Positions 1 through 7,639 of a stretch of DNA of 64,000 bases are shown here, piece after piece (the stretch's first letter is position 1; every line of letters starts with the position of its first letter). The translations under genes were made by a program, and so were the position numbers. This DNA comes from Pseudophaeobacter sp. (GTDB taxonomy: Bacteria; Pseudomonadota; Alphaproteobacteria; Rhodobacterales; Rhodobacteraceae). The notes under the pieces are model-generated. The model saw nothing but the letters and a program-made list of their open reading frames with translations. It made no database searches and was not told the DNA's origin. Location of the stretch: assembly GCA_027019165.1 (NCBI GenBank), contig JALUXC010000012.1, positions 186,001-250,000 on the forward strand, given 5' to 3'.

Positions 1-327
1 TTGGCCCTGTTGGGCGATGCGGCGCACCCGACCTTGCCTTTCATGGCGCAGGGCGCGAATCTTGCTCTTGAGGATGCCTGGACACTCTCGTCCAGCCTGG
101 CAGAGGCGCCGGACATGACGATGGGTCTGACACTATATCAAAATCGGCGACGCGAGCGGGCCCAAAAGGTGGTTGCCGCCGCGAGCAGCAATGCCTGGAA
201 GTATCATCTGCGCCCGCCCTTCAACTGGCCCGCCCATCAGATCCTGAAGCTGGCAGGCCATTTTGCGCCGGGCCGTATGGTCGGGCAGTTCGATTGGATC
301 TACCGCCACGATGTGACGGCTGGCTAG
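1..327 (+). CDS. FAD-dependent monooxygenase, C-terminal part (5' end outside window)
   Basis: This is the last 108 residues of a flavoprotein hydroxylase of the UbiH/salicylate hydroxylase family. The sequence enters the window already in frame and shows GDAAHP at visible residues 5-10, the second FAD-binding motif that contacts the ribityl chain in this family, followed by the usual QGANLALEDA helix. Such enzymes use NAD(P)H and oxygen to hydroxylate aromatic or other small substrates in the cytoplasm. The N-terminal GxGxxG motif must lie upstream of the window, so the TTG at position 1 is not a start. The substrate cannot be read from this fragment. It converges with exonuclease III seven bases downstream. 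Confidence 0.8.
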   Translation: MALLGDAAHPTLPFMAQGANLALEDAWTLSSSLAEAPDMTMGLTLYQNRRRERAQKVVAAASSNAWKYHLRPPFNWPAHQILKLAGHFAPGRMVGQFDWIYRHDVTAG

Positions 328-334
328 GCGCGGC

Positions 335-1141
335 TCACAGATCCAGTTCAACCCAGACCGGCACATGGTCCGAGGGTTTTTCCCGCCCGCGCACGTCCTT
401 GTCGATCTGACAGTCGAGCAGCAGATCGGCTGCCTGTGGTGTCAGCAGGAAATGGTCGATACGGATGCCATCGTCGCGGTTCCAGGCGCCCGCCTGATAG
501 TCCCAGAAGGAATAATGCCCCGGCCCATGGTGGCGTGCACGAAAGGCTTCGGTGAACCCGAGGTTCACGATCCGCTGAAAGGCGGCGCGGCTTTCGGGGC
601 GGTGTAGAGCGTCTTCGATCCAGGCCTCGGGGCGTTTGGCGTCTTCGGGCTGGGGGATGATGTTGTAATCGCCTGCCATCAAGGCGGGCATTTCCTCAGC
701 CAGCAGATCCTTGGCCCGGTTACGCAGCCGCTCCATCCAGGCGAGCTTGTAAGCATATTTGCCGCCAGGGATCGGTGCGCCGCTTTCATCCAACTCGACC
801 GGGTTGCCATTTGGCAGATAAAGCCCGCAGATGCGGATCGCCTGCTTACCCACCACGGTGGCCTCGATCCAGCGGGCCTGTTCATCGCTGTCATCACCGG
901 GCAGGCCGCGTGTCACGTCCTCCAGCGGTAGCTTTGACAGGATCGCCACTCCGTTGAAGCTTTTCTGTCCGTGGGTTTCCACATTGTAGCCGCGCTCTTC
1001 GAAAATCTCGCGGGGGAAAGCCTCGTCCACCGACTTGATCTCCTGCAGCACAGCCACATCCGGCTGCGCCTCGTCGAGCCAGTCGGGCAGCGCCTTGGCG
1101 CGGGCCTTGATGCCGTTGATGTTGAACGTGGCGATTTTCAT
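335..1141 (-). CDS. xth: Exodeoxyribonuclease III (AP endonuclease)
   Basis: A 268-residue member of the ExoIII/APE1 endonuclease-exonuclease-phosphatase fold. It incises DNA at abasic sites and trims 3' ends in base excision repair. Visible motifs are MKIATFNINGIKAR at the N-terminus, LQEIK with catalytic Glu34, GDYNI in the middle and SDHVPVW near the end, which carries the catalytic histidine. I chose the ATG at 1141 because family members begin MKIATFN and the 17 extra in-frame residues upstream do not resemble the family. It stands alone, convergent with the monooxygenase and divergent from the repeat-peptide cluster. Confidence 0.93.
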   Translation of the reverse strand: MKIATFNINGIKARAKALPDWLDEAQPDVAVLQEIKSVDEAFPREIFEERGYNVETHGQKSFNGVAILSKLPLEDVTRGLPGDDSDEQARWIEATVVGKQAIRICGLYLPNGNPVELDESGAPIPGGKYAYKLAWMERLRNRAKDLLAEEMPALMAGDYNIIPQPEDAKRPEAWIEDALHRPESRAAFQRIVNLGFTEAFRARHHGPGHYSFWDYQAGAWNRDDGIRIDHFLLTPQAADLLLDCQIDKDVRGREKPSDHVPVWVELDL

Positions 1142-1525
1142 GTCCGGTCTCCGGTATTGGCTGGCCTGCTGGCGTGGTGTTCTGGCGTTCATGTTCTATC
1201 TCTCAACCGAGCTCTCAGGACAAGAGCAGCTCGCCGGGATGGGAAACGATTCGGGTTCGAAATCCGGGCTTTTAGGATCGTTTTGCGTCTTTGTGGATAT
1301 CTACCTTGAGTTGAGGTGATTGCCTGTGCAATACTGCGCGTGTGGATAACCGTGCGAACAAGGTGTGTATGGGTTTAAATCACTGAAATATAACAAAATT
1401 ATGTGGAAAGAAGTTCATGTTGCGAGTGCGAAAAAAGCAACCTGAAATTGCAGTTTCTTGTTTTCGTGTCCGGTTCTGCCGTGCCAGCGTTTTGGGGCAA
1501 TCAAGCAAAAACGTTGGAGGGTTCC
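1142..1525. other. Intergenic region upstream of the repeat-peptide gene
   Basis: This 384-base gap separates xth (minus) from the repeat-peptide gene (plus). The part from about 1320 to 1500 is clearly richer in A+T than the flanks, as expected of a promoter. A weak sigma70-like pair can be drawn at 1306-1311 (TTGAGT) and 1329-1334 (CAATAC) with a 17-base spacer, but I do not trust it strongly. A GGAGG ribosome-binding site at 1516-1520 lies five bases before the ATG at 1526. No other gene is convincing here. Confidence 0.4.
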
Positions 1526-1885
1526 ATGACTGCATTGCTCAAGAAAAATTTCACGTCTTCCACTTCGGCCCATGCCGAGATCGCCGCATCTGCCGACCTG
1601 TTTGGCGGGCAGGGCGTCGAGATGTTCTCCTCTGGGTCCGCGCCGACCTGCGACCTTCTGGGCGGCGGCGGGGCCGAGATGTTCAGCTCCGGCTCTGCCC
1701 CCCGCAGCGCCGACACCGCATCAGGAGAGGCTGTTTCGCTGTTCTCTTCGGGCTCCGCGCCCGTGGCAGCTGGCTGCCAGTCGAGCGGCGTTCTGACAGA
1801 GCTGTTCTCTTCCGGCTCGGCGCCGCGTGCCGAGGCGCGCCGCGAGCAGGGCGAGGCGACCGGCCTGTTCTCCTCGGGCAGCTAA
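1526..1885 (+). CDS. Repeat peptide with five FSSGSA(P) units; candidate precursor or display peptide
   Basis: A 119-residue protein of unknown function. After a short leader-like segment (MTALLKKNF, then Ser/Thr/Ala-rich to about residue 22) come five units of 19-21 residues. Each ends in hydrophobic-Phe-Ser-Ser-Gly-Ser, and the first four continue Ala-Pro. Phe lies at residues 34, 53, 73, 94 and 114, and the last unit stops at FSSGS just before the stop codon. The spacers are Ala/Gly/acidic and poorly conserved, so selection is on the FSSGSAP core. There is no signal peptide or membrane helix. The start at 1526 has GGAGG five bases upstream. The following helical protein and EamA transporter genes lie on the same strand. 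I recall, unverified, that databases label such proteins only as a DUF (perhaps DUF6749). The design fits a multi-core peptide precursor, but that is inference. Confidence 0.8.
   Translation: MTALLKKNFTSSTSAHAEIAASADLFGGQGVEMFSSGSAPTCDLLGGGGAEMFSSGSAPRSADTASGEAVSLFSSGSAPVAAGCQSSGVLTELFSSGSAPRAEARREQGEATGLFSSGS
1625..1882 (+). repeat. Five coding repeats of the FSSGSAP motif, about 60-bp period
   Basis: The repeat cores begin at 1625, 1682, 1742, 1805 and 1865, a spacing of 57, 60, 63 and 60 bases, always a multiple of three. The nucleotide sequences of the cores differ at synonymous positions (TCC, TCT, TCG and AGC serine codons, and different glycine codons). The repeats are therefore old and kept at the protein level rather than being a recent DNA slippage product. 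Confidence 0.85.
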
Positions 1886-1892
1886 ATCGGCG

Positions 1893-1932
1893 GCACGGTG
1901 CACAGGATCACGGACAAAAGGATCACGGTGCA
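1893..1932. repeat. Short direct repeats between repeat peptide and next gene
   Basis: In the 151-base gap after the repeat peptide, CACGGTGCA occurs twice (1894-1902 and 1924-1932) and AGGATCACGG occurs twice (1904-1913 and 1919-1928, 15 bases apart). They may be protein- or RNA-binding repeats within the operon leader or chance duplications. No terminator hairpin is seen in the gap, so read-through to the next gene is likely. Confidence 0.45.
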
Positions 1933-2036
1933 TGCAAGGGGCAGTTCCGGGCTCGCCCGGTGCTGACCCCAACAGACCTCGACGCACAGAAGTCGGGGAG
2001 AGAATTGATGAATTGCAGGCCCAGGGGGATGTTTCA

Positions 2037-3146
2037 ATGACAGGCAGTACCACCGCGCAGCTTCTGGCTTTTCCCAAGAATCGCATTCGCGCCGCGGCCC
2101 TGGCGCCGTCAGAGGGACCTGCCAATCTTTGCGCAAGTTTCGCCACCGCCCGCCAGGATCCGCAAAGCGTGTTCTGGCTCAAGGAAAACGCCGAACTGTT
2201 GAACATTCTGGAATGTACCGGTACCCCTGTGCGTGGCGGCGCTTTGGCGCCTTATGCGGACTACTACGACACGGTCGAGCGGCGGATGAGTTTCTTTCGT
2301 CCCTACTATCGCTTTATCCTGTCGATCTGTCTTGACCTTGAGGATCTGGGCCATTCTACGGCAAACAAGGGGGAGGCTTTGGCACATTGGGTCAAGGCGC
2401 AGGGTTTGCCTGAGGGGGAGCTGTCTGATCTGCAACGCGCCGAGGCGCGGCGACTGCTGGCGCGCCGGGGCGTCCATATCGAACAGCCCGGGCTGGATGA
2501 CCGTTTGCGTGGTTTCACGGAGCAGTCGCATCACTTTGCGCTACCAAACAAGAAGATCGGCTATGAGCTGACACATATTGTTTTTTACCTGTCGGAATAT
2601 GGGCGCCGCGATCCGGGTTTGTCGCGCGCCGCGCTCAGGAGCCTTGAATATCTGGGGTTGGTTTCGTTCCTCGATCAGGATGCGGATCTTTTGGCGGAGG
2701 TGGCCATTGCCCTGGCCTATGCGGGCGCCGAGGTGCCGCAGGTCTGGCAGGACTGGCTTGACTGTCAACTGAACAGTTTTGAAGTGACCGAGGGCGGCTT
2801 TGCCGGGCAGCAGGACGACTATCACACCTATTTCGTCGGCAACTGGTGGCAGGGCGTCTCCCGCGGGAGTGGGTTTTCGCGCAGCCTGCCACCGGGCGCG
2901 ACGCTCTTGAGCAAGCCGCTTGGGGATGGCGTCTTGCGCAGCCTGTCGGGCGCGCTTTTTGAGGCACAGCCTCAGAGGTTTGCCGATTGGGATGTGGCAA
3001 AGCGGCGGTTGCAGGACAGGTTGCCCCCGGCACAAATGGCAGTCTTGGAACAAGCAGAGGTCAGCTCAAAGGACTTTGGCGCCTTCTACGCGCTTTTTGC
3101 GCGCAGTGACTCCTCTGGCTCTGTTCGGCAGGGAGGGTGCCCATGA
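2037..3146 (+). CDS. Helical protein of unknown function, partner of the repeat peptide
   Basis: A 369-residue cytoplasmic protein with no signal peptide or membrane segment. I recognise no catalytic motif. It looks mostly alpha-helical, with aromatic patches (RMSFFRPYYRF near residues 90-100, ELTHIVFYLSEYGRRDP near 180-200, DDYHTYFVGNWW near 260-275). Conserved-looking His, Tyr and Trp residues in these patches could line a binding or active site. The ATG at 2037 follows AGGGGG eight bases upstream; longer in-frame extensions read through the upstream gap and lack a ribosome site. Its stop overlaps the start of the transporter gene (ATGA at 3143-3146), so the two are translationally coupled. 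I recall, unverified, the label DUF6902 for such Rhodobacteraceae proteins. A role in processing or using the FSSGSAP peptide is only guilt by association. Confidence 0.75.
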   Translation: MTGSTTAQLLAFPKNRIRAAALAPSEGPANLCASFATARQDPQSVFWLKENAELLNILECTGTPVRGGALAPYADYYDTVERRMSFFRPYYRFILSICLDLEDLGHSTANKGEALAHWVKAQGLPEGELSDLQRAEARRLLARRGVHIEQPGLDDRLRGFTEQSHHFALPNKKIGYELTHIVFYLSEYGRRDPGLSRAALRSLEYLGLVSFLDQDADLLAEVAIALAYAGAEVPQVWQDWLDCQLNSFEVTEGGFAGQQDDYHTYFVGNWWQGVSRGSGFSRSLPPGATLLSKPLGDGVLRSLSGALFEAQPQRFADWDVAKRRLQDRLPPAQMAVLEQAEVSSKDFGAFYALFARSDSSGSVRQGGCP

Positions 3147-4078
3147 GGTCGTCGTCTCAGGCCCTGAGCGGCGCGCTCCTCGTGGTGATCTACACCGGTT
3201 TCATTGCCTCGGCAGATGGCATCACCAAGCTGCTGGCCGGAGGCTATGCGCCGGCGCAGCTCTATGCGCTGTCCGGCGCCCTGGTGGCTGCCCTTTGTGC
3301 CATGAGCTGCATTTTGGCTGCGCGCGGTGCATCGCCGATGGGCGCGGCGCTGGTGCAAGGGTTGCGGACGGATTGCCGCTGGGCCATGGCGCTGCGCTCT
3401 GCTGCGACGGTCCTCGCGGCGGTTTGTTTCTTCTATGCCTTCCGCCTTTTGCCCTTTGCAGAGGTGTTTGTCTTCATCGGTCTGATGCCGCTCTTGGCGG
3501 GGCTGATGTCAGGACCAATTCTGGGAGAGCGGGTGCGGGCAGTGGCCTGGGTGGCGTTGGGGGTCGGGTTCGCAGGAGTGATCTGCGTTTTTCCCGGCGG
3601 GGTTGCCGCGCTGTCCGGTGGGCATGGTGTGGCGCTGGCCGCCTCGGTTCTGGGCACCCTGTCGATCACCCTGTCGCGCTACATCGGGCGTTATGAAAGC
3701 AATGTGCTGGCGCAGGTCTTCTACCCCAACCTGGCGCTTTGTCTGACGATGCTGCCGGTGTTGCCTTTTGTCTGGCAGCCGATGCCGCTGCACGATGTGG
3801 CCTGGGCGATCACCTATGCGGCAGCCTTGTTCGGAGCGCGCTGGTTATTGGTCGCGGCGCTGCGCCTGATGCCGTCTTATGCTGTGACGCCGCTGATGAA
3901 CCTGCAGTTCGTCTGGATGGTGGCCATCGGCGCCCTGGTCTTTGGTGAAGCCGTGCGCCCCGAAGCCTGGGCCGGTGCAGCCGCGATCATGGCTTCTGGT
4001 CTCTATCTGGTCTTTGACCAGTTCGGTCTTGGCCGCACGGTGTTGGGCCGGGGGCGCTTCCCGCAGACCGACCTCTGA
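3143..4078 (+). CDS. EamA/DMT-family transporter linked to the repeat-peptide cluster
   Basis: A 311-residue inner-membrane protein with about ten hydrophobic helices in two EamA halves, the drug/metabolite transporter fold. Family members usually export small metabolites or amino acids. The ATG at 3143 is preceded by GGGAGG (3131-3136) and overlaps the upstream stop by four bases. A GTG six bases earlier is a poorer choice because it coincides with the ribosome site. Coupling to the unknown helical protein suggests a shared pathway, perhaps export of a product, but peptide export by DMT proteins would be unusual. The substrate is unknown. Confidence 0.85.
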   Translation: MRSSSQALSGALLVVIYTGFIASADGITKLLAGGYAPAQLYALSGALVAALCAMSCILAARGASPMGAALVQGLRTDCRWAMALRSAATVLAAVCFFYAFRLLPFAEVFVFIGLMPLLAGLMSGPILGERVRAVAWVALGVGFAGVICVFPGGVAALSGGHGVALAASVLGTLSITLSRYIGRYESNVLAQVFYPNLALCLTMLPVLPFVWQPMPLHDVAWAITYAAALFGARWLLVAALRLMPSYAVTPLMNLQFVWMVAIGALVFGEAVRPEAWAGAAAIMASGLYLVFDQFGLGRTVLGRGRFPQTDL

Positions 4079-4124
4079 TTTTAGGTTCAGTCTGAAACTT
4101 TGGTGGGTATTGCGCGCACTTGGC

Positions 4125-4448
4125 TTACATCGAGAAGGACGTGCCGCAGCCGCAGCTGGAGGTGGCATTCGGGTTGTCGATGGTGAACCGCGCGCCGATC
4201 AGTTCTTCGGTGAAGTCTATGACGGCATTTTCCAGGAACGGCAGCGAGACCGCATCCACCACGACCTTTTCTCCGCCACCTTCAAGCACGAGGTCGTCAT
4301 CCTTGGGGGTGTCCAGGGCGATTTCATACTGAAACCCGGAACATCCACCGCCTTCGACGGCCACGCGCAGGGCCTGGCCCTGACCGGCTGCTCCGATCTC
4401 GGCAAGGCGCGCAAAGGCACGTTCAGTCACTTTTGGGGGCAATTGCAT
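4125..4448 (-). CDS. erpA: Iron-sulfur cluster insertion protein (A-type carrier)
   Basis: A 107-residue HesB/IscA/ErpA-type protein that carries Fe-S clusters from the assembly scaffold to target enzymes. The three family cysteines are present: Cys36 in GGGCSGF and Cys99 and Cys101 in SSCGCGTSF. The whole length matches the family. It is transcribed away from dgt, with a 94-base divergent gap that contains a perfect 12-bp palindrome. The family paralogues ErpA, IscA and SufA are hard to separate by eye; the stand-alone position and the GGGCSGF context favour ErpA. Confidence 0.88.
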   Translation of the reverse strand: MQLPPKVTERAFARLAEIGAAGQGQALRVAVEGGGCSGFQYEIALDTPKDDDLVLEGGGEKVVVDAVSLPFLENAVIDFTEELIGARFTIDNPNATSSCGCGTSFSM

Positions 4449-4485
4449 TCAAAACTCTCCCAAATGCAGGTTGCAGCATGCTAGG

Positions 4486-4497
4486 TTCTATATAGAA
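4486..4497. promoter_or_regulatory. Perfect palindrome TTCTATATAGAA between erpA and dgt
   Basis: A 12-bp perfect inverted repeat sits 38 bases upstream of the erpA start and 45 bases upstream of dgt, where promoter elements are expected. Iron-responsive operators in Rhodobacterales are often AT-rich palindromes near Fe-S genes, but I cannot match this sequence securely to an IscR, Irr or Fur box. Confidence 0.4.
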
Positions 4498-4542
4498 ACG
4501 TGGGGCGCGGGCGGCAAGATTTGACAAGGATAAAGATCAGGA

Positions 4543-5697
4543 ATGAATGCACCTTTTGCCACGATGCCGGAAAAAAGCCGCGGTCGCCTCGTCGCTGAAG
4601 AAGAAAGCTACTTCCGCTCTCCTTTCCAGAGGGACCGTGATCGTATCATCCATGCCAGCGCGTTTCGCCGCCTCAAACACAAGACCCAGGTTTTTGTGGA
4701 ACATGAGGGCGACAACTATCGCACCCGCCTGACCCATTCCATCGAGGTGGCGCAGGTGGCCCGTACCATCGCAGGCGCTCTTGGCCTCAATCAGGAACTG
4801 ACCGAGGCGGTGGCGCTGGCGCATGACCTTGGGCACACACCCTTTGGCCACACGGGCGAGGACGCCCTTCATGCGCTGATGGGGCCGTATGGCGGCTTTG
4901 ACCACAACGCTCAGGCGATCCGCATCGTGACGAACCTAGAGCGCCACTATGCCAATTTTGACGGGCTGAACCTCACCTGGGAAACGCTGGAGGCGATTGC
5001 CAAGCACAACGGCCCCGTGACAGGAAAGCTGCCCTGGGCCCTGGCTGAATTCAACGGCAAGATGGATCTTGAGCTGCACACCCACGCCAGCGCCGAGGCG
5101 CAGGTGGCGGCCCTGGCCGATGATATTGCCTATAACAACCACGATCTGCACGACGGTTTGCGCGCGGGCCTTTTCACCGACGCCGAGGTGGCGCGGCTGC
5201 CCATCGTAGGTTCAGCCTATCGTGATGTGGACCTGCGCTATCCGGGCCTAGAGAAGAACCGCCGCCGTCACGAGGCTCTGCGCCGTGTCTTTGGCGTCAT
5301 GGTCGAGGATGTAATCGAAACCTCGCGTGGGCGCCTTGCCGAAAGCGGGGTTCGGTCGGTCGAGGATGTCCGCGCTTTGGATGCGCCGGTGATTGCCTTT
5401 TCTGACGGGCTATGGCTGGATCTGCAGGATATCCGGTCCTTCCTGTTCCAGCGCATGTACCGGGCGCCAAAGGTGATGGAAAAGCGTGCCGAGGTCTCCC
5501 GCGTGGTCGAAGCCCTGTTTCCGTATTTTCTGGAAAATCCAATGGAGATGCCGGAACGGTGGCACCCGGAGATCCGCATGGCCCAGGGTAAGATCGCGAT
5601 GGCACGGCTGGTGTCGGACTATATCGCCGGGATGACCGATCGCTTTGCGCTGCAATTGCACGATACGCTCATTCTCGGCCGCGCTCCGTCGTCCTGA
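4543..5697 (+). CDS. dgt: Deoxyguanosinetriphosphate triphosphohydrolase-like HD protein
   Basis: A 384-residue HD-domain dNTP triphosphohydrolase that cleaves dNTPs to deoxynucleoside and triphosphate. The metal ligands are visible: His65 in RLTHS, His94-Asp95 in AHDLGHTPFGH and the later Asp in LADDIAYNNHDL. The FRRLKHKTQVF segment near residue 41 is typical of the family. The shorter length than the E. coli enzyme fits the type-2 (dGTPase-like) group common in alphaproteobacteria. It is followed by argS after 100 bases in the same direction. Confidence 0.93.
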   Translation: MNAPFATMPEKSRGRLVAEEESYFRSPFQRDRDRIIHASAFRRLKHKTQVFVEHEGDNYRTRLTHSIEVAQVARTIAGALGLNQELTEAVALAHDLGHTPFGHTGEDALHALMGPYGGFDHNAQAIRIVTNLERHYANFDGLNLTWETLEAIAKHNGPVTGKLPWALAEFNGKMDLELHTHASAEAQVAALADDIAYNNHDLHDGLRAGLFTDAEVARLPIVGSAYRDVDLRYPGLEKNRRRHEALRRVFGVMVEDVIETSRGRLAESGVRSVEDVRALDAPVIAFSDGLWLDLQDIRSFLFQRMYRAPKVMEKRAEVSRVVEALFPYFLENPMEMPERWHPEIRMAQGKIAMARLVSDYIAGMTDRFALQLHDTLILGRAPSS

Positions 5698-5797
5698 TCC
5701 GCAGTCTGGGCGGCCTGTTGGCCGTTTGGAGGCGTGATTTGGTTGACCGTCGGCGCGGGCGTGGGTATCCGCTAGGCAAACCAATAGGACGCCCGAT

Positions 5798-7543
5798 ATG
5801 AACCTCTTCACCGATATTCGCTCGCTCGTGATCGACAGCCTTGCGGCCCTGACCGCCGAAGGCGTGCTGCCCGAGGGGCTTTCCTTTGACAATGTCGCGG
5901 TAGAGCCGCCGCGTGATCCCTTGCATGGGGATATGGCCACCAATGCGGCGATGGTTCTGGCCAAACCGGCCAAGGCAAAGCCACGCGACATCGCGGAGGC
6001 GCTGGCGGCCCATCTGGCAAAGGACGACCGAGTTACCTCGGCCGAGGTGGCTGGTCCCGGCTTTCTGAACCTTCGTCTGGCCGATGGCGTCTGGCAGGGC
6101 GTGCTGGCGTCGGTGCTGAAGGATGGTCTGGCCTATGGTCGCTCGGACATGGGCGCGGGCAAGCGGGTCAATGTGGAATATGTCTCGGCCAACCCGACCG
6201 GCCCCTTGCATGTAGGGCACACGCGCGGCGCGGTCTTTGGCGATGCCTTGGCCTCGCTGCTGGCCTATGCGGGCTATGACGTCACCCGCGAATACTACAT
6301 CAACGATGGCGGCGGGCAGGTCGATGTTCTGGCCCGCTCTGTCTACCTGCGGTATCTTGAGGCGCACGGGCAGGAGGTCGCCTTTGAGGAAGGCACATAC
6401 CCCGGCGATTACCTGATCGAAGTGGGCGAGGCGCTGAAGGCCAAGGTGGGCGATGCCTATGTCGGCAAGGGCGAAGAGCTCTGGCTGGAAGAGGTACGCA
6501 ACTTTGCCACCGATGCGATGATGGATCTGATCCGTGCGGATCTGAAACTGCTCGGCATCGAAATGGATGTCTTCTTTTCCGAGAAATCCCTCTACGGCAC
6601 AGGCCGGATCGAGGCGGCGCTGGAAAGCCTTGATGCCAAGGGGCTGATTTATCAGGGCGTGCTTGAGCCGCCAAAAGGTAAAAAACCCGATGACTGGGAG
6701 CCGCGCGAGCAGACCCTGTTCAAATCGACCGAACATGGTGATGACGTGGACCGCCCGGTCAAGAAATCGGACGGCGCCTGGACCTATTTCGCGCCGGATA
6801 TCGCTTATCACTACGACAAGGTGAGCCGCGGCTTTGACATGCTGATCGACATCTTTGGCGCCGACCACGGCGGCTATGTCAAACGGATGAAGGCGGCGGT
6901 CTCGGCCCTGTCGGACGGCAAGGTGCCGCTTGATATCAAACTCTGCCAGCTGGTGAAGCTGTTCAAGGACGGAGAGGAATTCAAGATGTCCAAACGGGCA
7001 GGGACCTTTGTGACCCTGCGCGATGTGGTCGAAGCCGTCGGCCCGGATGTCACCCGTTTCATGCTGCTGACCCGCAAGAACGATCAGGGCTTTGACTTTG
7101 ATCTCGACAAGGCGCTGGAGCAGTCCAAGGACAACCCGGTCTTTTACGTGCAATACGCCAATGCCCGGATCTGTTCGACCCTGCGCAAAGCGGCAGAGGC
7201 CGGGATCGCCTGCGATGAGGCCACACTCAAGGGCGCGGATCTTTCTTTGTTGACGGCCTCGGCGCAGCAGGCGGTTGCGCGCAAGCTGGCAGAATGGCCG
7301 CGTCTGGTGGAGATCGCCGCGCGCAGCAACGAGCCGCATCGGATCGCCTTTTACCTCTATGATCTGGCCTCGGATCTGCACGGATTGTACCACCTCGGCA
7401 AAAGTGACAAAAGTTTACGATTTGTTAATGAGAGCAGCCAATCGGCAACACATGCCAATTTGGCGCTGGCACAAGCCGTTTCCATTGTCATTTCCGCAGG
7501 TCTTGGTATTCTAGGCGTGACCCCGGCGGAAGAGATGCGATAA
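5798..7543 (+). CDS. argS: Arginyl-tRNA synthetase
   Basis: A 581-residue class I aminoacyl-tRNA synthetase charging tRNA-Arg. The N-terminal Add-1 domain is followed by the HIGH-type motif HVGH at residues 138-141 within [15 protein letters not shown], and a KMSK motif ([10 protein letters not shown]) is present in the second half. The C-terminal helical domain binds the anticodon ([11 protein letters not shown] at the end). The length is normal. The SPOR, nagZ and scp genes follow in the same direction, an order common in Rhodobacteraceae. Confidence 0.96.
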   Translation: MNLFTDIRSLVIDSLAALTAEGVLPEGLSFDNVAVEPPRDPLHGDMATNAAMVLAKPAKAKPRDIAEALAAHLAKDDRVTSAEVAGPGFLNLRLADGVWQGVLASVLKDGLAYGRSDMGAGKRVNVEYVSANPTGPLHVGHTRGAVFGDALASLLAYAGYDVTREYYINDGGGQVDVLARSVYLRYLEAHGQEVAFEEGTYPGDYLIEVGEALKAKVGDAYVGKGEELWLEEVRNFATDAMMDLIRADLKLLGIEMDVFFSEKSLYGTGRIEAALESLDAKGLIYQGVLEPPKGKKPDDWEPREQTLFKSTEHGDDVDRPVKKSDGAWTYFAPDIAYHYDKVSRGFDMLIDIFGADHGGYVKRMKAAVSALSDGKVPLDIKLCQLVKLFKDGEEFKMSKRAGTFVTLRDVVEAVGPDVTRFMLLTRKNDQGFDFDLDKALEQSKDNPVFYVQYANARICSTLRKAAEAGIACDEATLKGADLSLLTASAQQAVARKLAEWPRLVEIAARSNEPHRIAFYLYDLASDLHGLYHLGKSDKSLRFVNESSQSATHANLALAQAVSIVISAGLGILGVTPAEEMR

Positions 7544-7639
7544 AAAACACGCACAGGCCGCCGGAACGAGGCAGTTCAAGAGACCCTGACACGCAGCGCG
7601 CCCCACATGCGCTGCGTCAAATGGGCAGTGAGGCGGATA

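Noticed and set aside
1625-1882. Possible CRISPR or tandem DNA repeat
   Set aside because: Cores differ at synonymous positions and spacing changes by codons; the repeat exists at protein level.
5669-7393. 574-codon minus-strand open frame opposite argS
   Set aside because: No homology pattern and argS is certain; rejected as antisense shadow.
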